Positions 1 to 10,314 of a stretch of DNA of 64,000 nt are shown here, one piece after another. Every line of letters begins with the position of its first letter. Position 1 is the first letter of the stretch. The position numbers and the translations under genes are program-made. Below the pieces are notes generated by a model. That model was given only the letters and a program-made list of their open reading frames with translations, was not told the origin of the DNA and ran no database searches. This stretch comes from Olsenella sp. An270 (GTDB taxonomy: Bacteria; Actinomycetota; Coriobacteriia; Coriobacteriales; Atopobiaceae): contig NZ_NFJF01000007.1 of assembly GCF_002159735.1 (NCBI RefSeq), forward strand, positions 1 through 64,000, given 5' to 3'.

Positions 1-96
1 ACGCGCTCATGCAGGACGGGTAGGTGCTCAAAAACCACCGCTCAGGCCGCGAGCTCATACTGCTCAATTCCCGATGCACATTCTGCTCAAAACTAC

Positions 97-411
97 TTGA
101 CTAAACACATTATTACGCCGGAGTGCCTGACCCAGCTTGAACGCAATATTGTCGGGGCTCTGAGTGCGGCAACCATCAAGGCTTCTGACCTCACGGTTGA
201 CGGTGGCCTGACGTTACTGCACATCTGGAGAGGCTTGGACGAGGAGGGCTATGAGCGCCATGTCACGAACGGCGTCCTGCAAGAGCCCCTCGGCCATGCG
301 ATTTACGAGTCCAGTCGTCTAGGGACTTACGTATCCTCGAGAGAGTGTGGATTTACGTTCCCGAACGGCATTCCCGAGGAATGTTGGGTAGTGTCGCGAA
401 AAGTGGTGTAG
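97..411 (+). pseudogene. Unidentified ORF whose 3' end is supplied by an IS element
   Basis: I do not recognise the product. The frame is open to the left window edge, and TTG at 97 is only a possible start, so the gene may begin outside the window. The soluble-looking product has no membrane segment. Its last residues (SRKVV) and its TAG stop lie inside the left terminal repeat of the adjacent IS element, which starts near 391. The native C-terminus is therefore missing. Base composition is less GC-rich than in the rhamnose genes downstream. From its position it may have belonged to a surface polysaccharide locus, but that is inference only. Confidence 0.45.
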
Positions 412-414
412 GGG
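393..414 (+). repeat. Left terminal inverted repeat of the IS256-family element
   Basis: 22 bp that match the reverse complement of 1787-1808 at all but about two positions. The stop codon of the truncated upstream ORF (409-411) lies within it. Confidence 0.8.
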
Positions 415-444
415 CCTCCGCCCGGAATCCCTGGTGAGCCGAAC

Positions 445-1710
445 CTACGCCGCCATCGCCCCCTCGTCAATCCCCGAGAGCGCCGCGATTCTCGAGCGAG
501 CCCTCGCGACCCGCCCCTCGGTCGGCTCCGGGACGGGCGAGAGCTCGCGCTCCCACAGGCCCTCGATCGCGGACGGCTCCATGTGCCTGCGGCCGGACCA
601 GCCCTCGGACGCCTCGCAGCACACCGCCCCCACCAGGCGGACCAGCGCCCCCTCCGACGGGAAGCTCCGGACCACCCGCGCGCGGCGCCCTATCTCCCGG
701 TCGCGGCGCCCCTGCACGTCGTTGGTCCCGATGCGGCGGCGGTGGGCCTCGGGGAAGTCGAGGTGGGCCAGGGCGTCGGCCTTCGCCCCCTCCATGATCC
801 TCCCGGCGTCGGCCGACAGCGACGGGATGACGCCGCGCGCGGCCCGGTAGAGGGCCCGGGCCCCCGCCGGGCCGTCCCCGTCGAACACGGCGTGGAGCAC
901 CCTCCCGGCGGCGGCCCTCTTCGCGCGCGTCGGGCACGCGTCGATCACGTCCCGCTCGAGGTGGACGACGCAGCGCTGCCAGGCCGCGCCCGGGAAGGTC
1001 TCGCGCGCCGCCCGGGCGATGCCGCCGCGGGCGTCGGAGGTCACGCGCTGCACGCCGGAGAGCCCGCGCTCGCGGAGGCCGCGCAGGAAGCCCTCCCGGC
1101 TCGCGCAGGACCCCGCGCCGGCGCACGCCGGGCCGACGACCCTGCGCACGCCGTCCTCGCCGACGGCGATGGCCGCGACCACCGCGGCCGTGGCGCCGTG
1201 GCCGTTCCGGCGGCAGGGCACGTAGGTCGCGTCGACCCAGAGGCGGGGGAGTCGCATGGGCGGAAGCCGGCGCGGGCGCAGCCCCGCCACCTCGGCGTCG
1301 AGCGCCGCGCAGATGCGCGACACGGCGTCCCTGGACAGCCGGTCGGCGCCCATGCGCTCGAGGACCCTCCCCGCCTTTCTCGTCGAGGCGCCGAGCGCGC
1401 ACGTCTCGGCCGCCGCGCAGACCGCGGCGCGGTCGACCCCGCCCCACCTCTCGACCGGGCCGTCCGGGAAGTAGGTGCCCCGGCGCAGCCTCGGCATCCC
1501 GAGCGTGATGGTCCCGACCCGCGTCTCGAGACGCCTCTCCCGGAACCCGCTCCTCGTCGTGCCGGCCGCCTCGCGGGCGGCGTCGGCCCGGGCGGCCATC
1601 ATCTCGTCGACGCCCGCCTCGAGCGGGGCCCTGGCGAGGCCCGCGAGCCCCTCGCCGCCCTCCTCGGCGAGCCCGAGCGTCGCGAACGCGTCTTGCGGCA
1701 CAGCGTCCAT
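445..1710 (-). CDS. IS256/Mutator-family transposase, probably catalytically impaired
   Basis: The 421-residue product has the Mutator-type layout. The first catalytic Asp is in LWVDATYVPCRRNG and the second in VTSDARGGI, followed by the family's WQRCVVHLERD block. A C-terminal RREI-type segment ends in RARVVRSFPS. In this family the third acidic residue is the Glu of a TNxVQER-x-NREI-type motif. Here the segment reads TNDVQGRRDREIGRR, with Gly (codon GGG) where Glu is expected. One A-to-G change from GAG would explain this and should abolish DDE chemistry. The ATG at 1710 opens the frame just inside the right terminal repeat. Length is normal for IS256 transposases, so the copy is full length but may be immobile. 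Confidence 0.88.
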   Translation of the reverse strand: MDAVPQDAFATLGLAEEGGEGLAGLARAPLEAGVDEMMAARADAAREAAGTTRSGFRERRLETRVGTITLGMPRLRRGTYFPDGPVERWGGVDRAAVCAAAETCALGASTRKAGRVLERMGADRLSRDAVSRICAALDAEVAGLRPRRLPPMRLPRLWVDATYVPCRRNGHGATAAVVAAIAVGEDGVRRVVGPACAGAGSCASREGFLRGLRERGLSGVQRVTSDARGGIARAARETFPGAAWQRCVVHLERDVIDACPTRAKRAAAGRVLHAVFDGDGPAGARALYRAARGVIPSLSADAGRIMEGAKADALAHLDFPEAHRRRIGTNDVQGRRDREIGRRARVVRSFPSEGALVRLVGAVCCEASEGWSGRRHMEPSAIEGLWERELSPVPEPTEGRVARARSRIAALSGIDEGAMAA

Positions 1711-1786
1711 TGCGGTCTCCGTTCCCCCGAACCCCTCTCTTGGTCGAAAGAGACTCTAGGACGGGGGCCGTTCCTAATTCAGGTCT

Positions 1787-1808
1787 CCCTTACACCACAT
1801 TTCGCGAC
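1787..1808 (-). repeat. Right terminal inverted repeat of the IS256-family element
   Basis: Reverse complement of 393-414 with about two mismatches. It marks the end of the element on the promoter side of the transposase gene. Confidence 0.8.
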
Positions 1809-2240
1809 GCGATCCTTTACGTTATCCATGAGCACATTCAATATTCCTATTCATATCGGGGAATGCTAACCGGGAGGAATGCCTCCGAGCTTATTCTTGC
1901 GGAGGGCTGTGGCGCGACAGAGCGATTCGTGTGGTATGTCGTGGTCTTTACTGGGCTAGCGCTGTGTTTTGGGGCGATTTGCAGCCTCAGCTGCCGGCCA
2001 TTGGCGTGGTTTGGAAGACGATCGCTATCAATCTATGTGTTTCACTCTCCTATCTTAACCATATTAGGCAAAATGGGAGTGTTGAGCAGTTTGCGTGTGC
2101 TTCCTGGCGGGGTCCTCCTACTCGCGGGGCTTTCGGTCGCTGTTGGCTTTGCCTGTGCCGCCCCTCCGCTCTGTGCGTTTTTAAGGTGGTTCCAGCGAAC
2201 GTTCTCAAAGGTAAGCTTGCATAGCGCCGCGCGCCGCTAA
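1809..2240 (+). pseudogene. C-terminal fragment of a membrane acyltransferase (AT3-like)
   Basis: Directly after the IS right end an open frame runs to 2240 without a start of its own. It encodes three or four hydrophobic segments. One segment, WFGRRSLSIYVFHSPIL, resembles the C-terminal part of acyltransferase-3 membrane proteins that O-acylate surface polysaccharides and lipids. The N-terminal half of the usual 330-380 residues is missing, so the gene was cut by the IS or by a deletion that ended at it. Base composition is well below the window's usual GC. The family call rests on the SLSIYVFH-type motif and hydropathy. Confidence 0.6.
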
Positions 2241-2456
2241 TCTAGCTTGGGCTCGTGACACGATGCAAGGGATGTGGGTTGTTGCCCGATACTCTGGCAG
2301 GAAAAAAATGGGGCGGGCCTCTTTAGCAGAAGCAATGGGGGGCGGATGCAGCTGGTGGTAGGCCACGCTGTCGGTTTGTACTTTTGGCTGCAGATGGGCA
2401 CTGCCAAGGCCCAGAAATAATAATATGGGTGAATACTTGACGGGCACTTCGGTAAG

Positions 2457-3707
2457 CTACGAAAAGCTTGGAGGTTCGACGAACCCAGAGGAAGAGTCAA
2501 GTATCTCGATAAAATCATCTGGACCTAGGTTGCCACGCTCGCTTGCTTCGTAATATCGAAGAAGGGTCTCCGCGGACATGACTGCTACCCCATAGCGTGC
2601 GGCAATCTCAAGTTGTTTCTGTGGATAAGAGTCTTTCTCTGACGGCGGGACTTCTATCTGCGATGAAAAGATCAGGATGCCCTTAACCCTTTGGCTCGAA
2701 CACATCTCCTCCAGTTTATCAGCGCAGATTTGAACGTGATCCTCCGTCTTCGATACCTGTTCACGCTTTAGGCCTTTGACCGAACCCTTGATTTCGAAGA
2801 CATAGACGCAATCGTCCGTTTCATAGCGGAAGTCTTCCTCGCGAGCATCTTCGAAATCGCTGCTAACATCGAGAATCTTTGCGAGCATCTCCCTCACACG
2901 ATGTTCCAGATCGAAGTCCTTTGTGCAGAGAACGGCCTTCTTTTCGCGATACTCAGAGAGGCGCGTATCGATTTCTCCCTTCTCGTTTTCTAGTTGAGTC
3001 ATCTCATCAAGAATGGTCTGTCGGCGCTTGCGCAGACTCTTTTCGTCGAGGAAAGGAACCTCTTCGAGCCAAGAGGGAAAAGAGCGCCGCTCCGCGGGGA
3101 GAAGCTTCAGCCCTTGGCAGAGATCAATCAGGGCGGCAGAATCTTCGACGAGCAGGGTTGTCGCGGTAACCCGTTCTGAAATGGAGAAGCAGGTGATACC
3201 GCCCGCCTTCGATTCGGCAAACTCTTCGAATCCGCTGCTGGCCTCTTTCATGAGGTGAAAATCTGAGGAGAATTCTCTGCTCCCACATTTGGTTACAGAA
3301 CAGCCAAAGGCGAGAGGTAAATCTTCGTGCAGCAAGGGGAGAAGGAGCGCATGTCTCAGTGCTTCTAGCATATCTTTGAGCGGAGTGTGTTTGTAATATC
3401 CCGCACGGCTGTTGTAGCCACCCCCGCGATAGTCATAGTTAAATGTATAGTTCTGGGGCAGGAGTATGAGCACTTCGCTTGACTTCGAATCGCCAATCAT
3501 GCTCGCTAACGTGTCAAAATGTGCCATAGAGTCTATGGATTGACGGTTGTCCCTCGAGCATCTCCACAGATCTTTCTGCTGGAGGTTGACTACTACAAGG
3601 TCGAACATGTCAAACGCCTGGGCCCGGTCAAAAGGCATGACGACAATCTCATCGGTTGCTTTGATGGGACAGTCTCGTGGGTTTAAGCAGAGAACTTGAG
3701 TGGACAT
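2457..3707 (-). CDS. Coiled-coil protein with a PD-(D/E)XK nuclease-like C-terminal region
   Basis: Not a family I can name. The 416-residue reading starts at ATG 3707, behind AAAGGAG; a longer frame exists to 3782 but lacks a ribosome site. Residues 1-200 are soluble and of unknown fold. About 215-265 is a charged heptad-like coiled coil. About 285-330 has an acidic run ending in YVFEIKG, an Asp-(n)-Glu-X-Lys arrangement as in PD-(D/E)XK nucleases, with a hydrophobic beta-strand before the ExK. A second strand, RVKGILIFSS, follows. GC content is low and the gene lies on the damaged accessory edge, so transfer is likely. A defence role would be inference; a structural role cannot be excluded. 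Confidence 0.5.
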   Translation of the reverse strand: MSTQVLCLNPRDCPIKATDEIVVMPFDRAQAFDMFDLVVVNLQQKDLWRCSRDNRQSIDSMAHFDTLASMIGDSKSSEVLILLPQNYTFNYDYRGGGYNSRAGYYKHTPLKDMLEALRHALLLPLLHEDLPLAFGCSVTKCGSREFSSDFHLMKEASSGFEEFAESKAGGITCFSISERVTATTLLVEDSAALIDLCQGLKLLPAERRSFPSWLEEVPFLDEKSLRKRRQTILDEMTQLENEKGEIDTRLSEYREKKAVLCTKDFDLEHRVREMLAKILDVSSDFEDAREEDFRYETDDCVYVFEIKGSVKGLKREQVSKTEDHVQICADKLEEMCSSQRVKGILIFSSQIEVPPSEKDSYPQKQLEIAARYGVAVMSAETLLRYYEASERGNLGPDDFIEILDSSSGFVEPPSFS

Positions 3708-3921
3708 CGGCAACTCCTTTTGCGGGAGAGCTACGGGGCAGGAATGTCGCACGGCAGGACATCTGTTCATGATTATTCCCATTCTCAGGGAGTGGATGCC
3801 CGCGCGTCTGCGAAGAAGCTGAGACGAGTGTCCCAGTTTGATGACGGCATTGAAGCAGATACTATGACGTCCAGGCTCCGGCTATACTTGTCCCAACTGC
3901 GACCACGCGAAAGGACCGCGC

Positions 3922-4824
3922 ATGAAGGGCATCATCCTCGCCGGCGGATCCGGCACCCGCCTCTATCCGCTCACCCTCGTGACGAGCAAGCAGCTGCTGC
4001 CCGTCTACGACAAGCCGATGGTCTACTACCCGCTCTCGGTCCTCATGATGGCGGGCATCCGCGACATCCTGATCATCTCCACCCCCACCGACCTGCCCAA
4101 CTTCGAGCGGCTGCTCGGCGACGGCTCGCAGTTCGGCGTCAGCCTCTCCTACGCTGAGCAGCCCTCGCCCGACGGCCTCGCGCAGGCCTTCATCATCGGC
4201 GAGGAGTTCATCGCGGGCGAGCCCTGCGCGCTCGTCCTGGGCGACAACATCTTCTACGGCAACGGGCTCTCCCGCCACCTGCGCCGCGCCGTCGAGCACG
4301 CCGAGGCCGAGGGCGGCGCCACCGTCTTCGGCTATCACGTGGACGACCCGGAGCGCTTCGGCGTCGTGGAGTTCGACGCCGAGGGCCGCGCGCTCTCCAT
4401 CGAGGAGAAGCCCGAGCGCCCCAAGAGCTCCTACGCCGTGACCGGCCTCTACTTCTACGACTCCCGCGTCTGTGAGCTGGCCAAGCGGGTCAGGCCCTCC
4501 GCGCGTGGCGAGCTGGAGATCACCACGCTCAACCAGATGTACCTGGAGGACGGCTCGCTCAACGTGGTCACGCTCGGCCGCGGCTACGCGTGGCTGGACA
4601 CCGGCACCATGGAGAGCCTCTACGAGGCGAGCGAGTTCGTCCGCGCCGTCGAGCGCGCGCAGGACACGCCGGTGGCGGTGCTCGAGGAGATCGCGTTCGA
4701 GAACGGCTGGATCGGCGTCGACGCGCTGCTGTCCGCCGCGGACGCCTACGGCAAGAGCGTCTACGGCGCCCACCTGCGTCGCGTTGCCGAGGGCAAGGTA
4801 GTCCACCAGAAGAGGGAGTGGTAG
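3922..4824 (+). CDS. rmlA: Glucose-1-phosphate thymidylyltransferase
   Basis: Makes dTDP-glucose from dTTP and glucose 1-phosphate, the first step of dTDP-L-rhamnose synthesis for cell-wall glycans. The N-terminus [18 protein letters not shown] is the nucleotidyltransferase signature and [16 protein letters not shown] follows as in RmlA. EKP and WLDTGT motifs are present downstream. At 300 residues it is full length. The ATG at 3922 follows GAAAGGA. A TATACT hexamer at 3883-3888 is a possible -10 box. rmlC-rmlD and rmlB follow after an intruding ATPase gene, so the pathway is complete in this locus. Confidence 0.96.
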   Translation: MKGIILAGGSGTRLYPLTLVTSKQLLPVYDKPMVYYPLSVLMMAGIRDILIISTPTDLPNFERLLGDGSQFGVSLSYAEQPSPDGLAQAFIIGEEFIAGEPCALVLGDNIFYGNGLSRHLRRAVEHAEAEGGATVFGYHVDDPERFGVVEFDAEGRALSIEEKPERPKSSYAVTGLYFYDSRVCELAKRVRPSARGELEITTLNQMYLEDGSLNVVTLGRGYAWLDTGTMESLYEASEFVRAVERAQDTPVAVLEEIAFENGWIGVDALLSAADAYGKSVYGAHLRRVAEGKVVHQKREW

Positions 4825-4876
4825 GGGGCCCGCTGACCAGCTGCTGAGCGCGCGACTCGAGGATGTTGGAGTAAAG

Positions 4877-4888
4877 GAACGTACGTTC
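4877..4888. promoter_or_regulatory. 12 bp perfect palindrome upstream of the ATPase gene
   Basis: GAACGTACGTTC lies just ahead of the tandem promoter-like repeats and 62 bp before the ATPase start. It is a plausible operator half-site pair, but the regulator is unknown. Confidence 0.4.
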
Positions 4889-4894
4889 GTATTT

Positions 4895-4934
4895 TCTGCT
4901 ATACTCTGCTATACTTCACTATACTTTGCTATAA
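4895..4934 (+). repeat. Four 10 bp tandem repeats carrying -10-like boxes
   Basis: The consecutive units are TCTGCTATAC, TCTGCTATAC, TTCACTATAC and TTTGCTATAA. Each contains a CTATAC/CTATAA core resembling a -10 hexamer. The 10 bp period puts all copies on the same face of the helix. The array ends 15 bp before the ATPase start codon, so changes in copy number could alter its expression. Confidence 0.6.
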
Positions 4935-4949
4935 ATTGGTGGAGGGGCA

Positions 4950-6059
4950 ATGATGCAGAATCCTTTCAAGCCAACGGCCGGCAAGAATCCGCCCACCCTT
5001 ATCGGCAGGGATTCCGTGATTGCGGAGTTCGCCGAGGGAATCGAAAACGGCCCTGGTGCCCCGGGCAGGCTCATGCGCATAACCGGGATGCGAGGCATGG
5101 GCAAAACGGTGATGCTCAACGAAATCGGGCTTCGCGCGCGAGAGATGGGCTGGTCCGTCATCGATGAGACGGCAAGTCCGGGCTTCTGCGACAGGATTCT
5201 TGCGTCCACCAAACCGGATGCGCGTGTCAGAAGCGTGACCGCGGGACCTTCCATTCTGGGCATGTCTCTGGGTAGCGTAGAGATCGAGCGTGCGGCCCTG
5301 TCCCTGCGCGAGGCACTCGAAAGCTTAACCTCAAAGAAGGGTGACGGGCTTCTCATCACGTTGGATGAGGTGCAGGATGCCTCCCTTGAGGAGGTTCAGG
5401 CCCTGGCCGTTGCGATTCAGCATGTGATTAGGGACGACGGGAATATCGCGTTTGTCTTTGCCGGTCTTCCGTCGATGATCGAGAGCGTGGTAAACGGCAA
5501 GACCCTCACGTTTCTCAGGCGCGCCGTTCCCATGGAGCTGGGGCCCGTCAGCGTGACGGAGGTAGCGCTCTCGCTTGGGAGAACCATGGCGGGTTCCGGC
5601 ATCGGGCTGCCTGCCAAGCTCGCGGCTCTTCTCGCCGACGCCACGCGAGGCTATCCGTTCATGATTCAGCTTGTGGGCTATCACGTATGGCAGATCGCCC
5701 ACAGGGCCGGCGCGGAGCTGATCGACGAGGCGATGGTGCGCGAGGGCATCGCGCTTGCGCGCGACCGCTTTGACCGGACGGTCATTGAGCCAGTCCTGCA
5801 ACGTCTTCCCGGCATGCTCATCGAGTATCTGCTTTGCATGGCGGAGGACGGCGGCGCACCGAGCGAGAGCGGGCGGGTCGCCGCTCGGATGGGGAAGACT
5901 CTGCAGCAGGTGAGCTCCTATCGCGCGCGTCTGATTCGCGAGGACGTGATTGAGGCAAGCGCGTGGGGCAAGGTGGAGTTCGCGATTCCCTATATGGCCG
6001 ACTACCTCGATGCTCATCGCTCTGAACTGAGCATGGAGACGGTTGCTCATTCCGGCTGA
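4950..6059 (+). CDS. AAA/STAND-like ATPase with C-terminal helical (winged-helix-like) region
   Basis: The 369-residue P-loop protein has Walker A GMRGMGKTVML near residue 50 and Walker B GLLITLDEVQD near 133. An arginine-rich sensor-like stretch precedes a C-terminal region that reads like a winged-helix domain (GRVAARMGKTLQQVSSYRARL). Such stand-alone ATPases are common in mobile and accessory regions; the substrate is unknown. It sits inside the rhamnose operon, between rmlA and rmlC-rmlD, behind its own repeat-type promoter. It is visibly less GC-rich than its neighbours, so it is probably an insertion. ATG occurs at both 4950 and 4953, with GGAGGGG just upstream; I chose the first. Confidence 0.75.
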   Translation: MMQNPFKPTAGKNPPTLIGRDSVIAEFAEGIENGPGAPGRLMRITGMRGMGKTVMLNEIGLRAREMGWSVIDETASPGFCDRILASTKPDARVRSVTAGPSILGMSLGSVEIERAALSLREALESLTSKKGDGLLITLDEVQDASLEEVQALAVAIQHVIRDDGNIAFVFAGLPSMIESVVNGKTLTFLRRAVPMELGPVSVTEVALSLGRTMAGSGIGLPAKLAALLADATRGYPFMIQLVGYHVWQIAHRAGAELIDEAMVREGIALARDRFDRTVIEPVLQRLPGMLIEYLLCMAEDGGAPSESGRVAARMGKTLQQVSSYRARLIREDVIEASAWGKVEFAIPYMADYLDAHRSELSMETVAHSG

Positions 6060-6130
6060 GCGGCCCGGACTGCTATAGCGCCGGGTATACTGCTAAGAAG
6101 GCAATCTAGTCGAAGGAGGGGCGCACCCCC

Positions 6131-8606
<2,476 letters not shown>

Positions 8607-8641
8607 CGCGGTTCTTCTCGGCAGGCATATCTGAGTGGAAT

Positions 8642-8671
8642 GGGCTCCGGATGTGATCCGGGGCCCCTTTT
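8642..8671 (+). terminator. Rho-independent terminator of the rml operon
   Basis: GGGCTCCGGAT, loop GTG, then ATCCGGGGCCC followed by CTTTT. The stem is 11 bp with one G-U pair. Confidence 0.85.
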
Positions 8672-8683
8672 CTTGGGGGTGCC

Positions 8684-8863
8684 TCAGAGCGCGTAGAGCT
8701 CTTCGAGCGTGACGAGGTGCACGTCAGCTCGGTGGGCACACTTCTCGGCGGTTGCTTCGGAGACGGCCCGCTTGGAGAACAGGTAGAGGTGCGAGGCATG
8801 GTATCCGCGCACCAGGTCGCGCTTAGCGATCTGTGCGCACCGCAGCCGAGTAAAACGCCTTTT
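8684..8863 (-). pseudogene. C-terminal remnant of an ATPase-like protein
   Basis: A 59-codon minus-strand open stretch without a credible start ends at TGA 8684. The peptide contains YHASHLYLFSKRAVSEATAE and ends in VHLVTLEELYAL. This resembles the end of DUF234-type AAA ATPases, where a nuclease-like tail finishes with a YLFSK...VTLEEL-type strand pattern. The stretch begins at the fic stop codon and happens to share its frame. I read it as a relic of a separate gene, not a Fic extension. Confidence 0.45.
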
Positions 8864-10102
8864 CTAAACGTCTCCGATGCCGAGCAATGTCTCGCCCTTC
8901 TCGGTGAGAGCAAAACGAAGAGGGCGCCCGCTGACCTTTTTGGCGAACCCCATCTCTTCAAGAGCTTTCACGTGCTTTCTCGTCATCTCACGGTGGAGGC
9001 CGAGATACTCCTCCATAACCTCAATTGGCACGTCGGGGAAGGCGCCGAATAGGTCAAACTGTGCGAGCATGAACAGGAGGTCACGCTGTTTGTCCGGAAT
9101 GGATGCTTGCTCGGACAGCCGTTCGAGGCCTCTCTGCACGATTTGGAATTGGCCGCTCCTAATCTCCAGGTCGCTGAGGATGCGCTGTTGGGCGACGTCA
9201 ACATATGTGAGCAACATGATGACGAATGGCGTGAGCTCGCCATGGTTGAGCGGGTGTTCGACCTCCCGGAACGCCTTGTAGTACGGGCTCCTGTTCTCTG
9301 CGATGACACGTGAGAGGGAGAGCGCCGTAAGCGTCGAGAGGGACTGGCTGAGATAGAGTGCCAGAAGGTAGCGACCCGTTCTGCCGTTGCCGTCGTAGAA
9401 CGGGTGCGTGTACTCGAAGATGAAGTGCGACGCTGCGGCACGATATGTTCCAGGAATGTCGGGAGAGGATGCAAGGCCGATCATCTGAGACAGCGCGGAG
9501 ATGATTCTGCTCTCGGGCGAGAGACCCTGATGTATCACTCGGCCGCCATCCCCGATGATGCTCACTTCCCCTTTCCGAAAGAGCGTCCCGTCCGGCGCAT
9601 CCTCGCCCAGCTCCTCTCCTGACATGATGCGGTCGTAAATGCTCCTGATGTCTTCTGGGGTCTGGGGAAGAACGCGTGCGTTGTCGCTCAGCTCGAGATA
9701 GAGTCGCGCCAGTTCCCTAAATCTCCTGTGGCTTAGCTTGCTCGAATCTATGGGCAAGGTCTCCAGGAGCTCATTGATTTGTCTTCTGGTGCTGTATACG
9801 CCTTCGAGCTCGTTCGAACAGACAACCTCATCGATGACGAGGCTGCGGATAAGGGCCCCACGGGCGATGGCGGGAAGATTGGAGAGGGCGACGGCGATTT
9901 CCCGTTCACGCCCCAGAATGGTCTCGTTAAGCAGGGAGAGCTCACGAGGCGTGGCCAGGAAGAGCTCCTCGCCACCGATTTCAAAGCTCGTCTTGAATGT
10001 GGATTCCGCCTCACGACGAGATGCGGCAAGAGAGACGTTGTTCTCAAAGCGCTCATTGCCGGCGTCCATATGGAAGAGCTTCTCGAGGGACTGATAAGGC
10101 AT
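8864..10102 (-). CDS. Fic family protein with C-terminal winged-helix domain
   Basis: Fic enzymes transfer AMP or related groups from nucleotides to protein hydroxyls. The core motif HPFYDGNGRTGR (near residue 233) is intact. The upstream inhibitory motif S-x3-E-G appears as SNELEG (about 96-101), so the protein is probably self-inhibited. The last ~60 residues (EYLGLHREMTRKHVKALEEMG) look like a winged helix, as in Fic proteins that bind their own promoter. The ATG at 10102 follows GGAGGTAACGGT. A TATAGT-type -10 at 10132-10137 and a 41 bp palindrome at 10151-10191 lie upstream. The 412-residue length is normal. GC is lower than in flanking housekeeping genes, suggesting acquisition. Confidence 0.92.
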   Translation of the reverse strand: MPYQSLEKLFHMDAGNERFENNVSLAASRREAESTFKTSFEIGGEELFLATPRELSLLNETILGREREIAVALSNLPAIARGALIRSLVIDEVVCSNELEGVYSTRRQINELLETLPIDSSKLSHRRFRELARLYLELSDNARVLPQTPEDIRSIYDRIMSGEELGEDAPDGTLFRKGEVSIIGDGGRVIHQGLSPESRIISALSQMIGLASSPDIPGTYRAAASHFIFEYTHPFYDGNGRTGRYLLALYLSQSLSTLTALSLSRVIAENRSPYYKAFREVEHPLNHGELTPFVIMLLTYVDVAQQRILSDLEIRSGQFQIVQRGLERLSEQASIPDKQRDLLFMLAQFDLFGAFPDVPIEVMEEYLGLHREMTRKHVKALEEMGFAKKVSGRPLRFALTEKGETLLGIGDV

Positions 10103-10150
10103 ACCGTTACCTCCGATGTCGAGAGAGTAGAACTATACCGCAAATCCGAT

Positions 10151-10191
10151 GCTCTTATTTCTACTATTTCGTAAATAGTAGAAATAAGAGC
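10151..10191. promoter_or_regulatory. 41 bp perfect palindrome in the fic promoter region
   Basis: Two 19 bp arms (left arm GCTCTTATTTCTACTATTT) separated by CGT. It is AT-rich and centred 69 bp upstream of the fic start. It overlaps the expected -35 zone of a minus-strand promoter whose -10 is TATAGT. Probably an operator, perhaps for the winged-helix part of Fic itself. Confidence 0.7.
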
Positions 10192-10314
10192 GACCGCGGA
10201 GGCCTTCAGATTGGATTGACCGCGTTTTTGGTGGCGCCTGAAAGCGCGGCCTTCTCGCCCCCGCGCGCATGTCATAATCTTACGAACGGATTCACCCGAT
10301 TGCAGGAGGTAGTC

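Larger units (their letters stand above)
391..1810 (-). mobile_element. IS256-family insertion sequence
   Basis: About 1.42 kb with one transposase gene and imperfect terminal inverted repeats. The left end at 393-414 reads GTCGCGAAAAGTGGTGTAGG. The right end at 1787-1808 reads, on the minus strand, GTCGCGAAATGTGGTGTAAG. The 8-9 bp flanks (...TTGGGTAGT on the left, GCGATCCTT... on the right) do not match, so no target-site duplication is visible. Different truncated genes flank the two ends, which suggests deletion or recombination after insertion. Confidence 0.85.

Noticed and set aside
445-1710. Plus-strand open frames across the transposase gene
   Set aside because: Arg/Ala/Pro-rich shadows. 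The minus frame carries the complete Mutator transposase.
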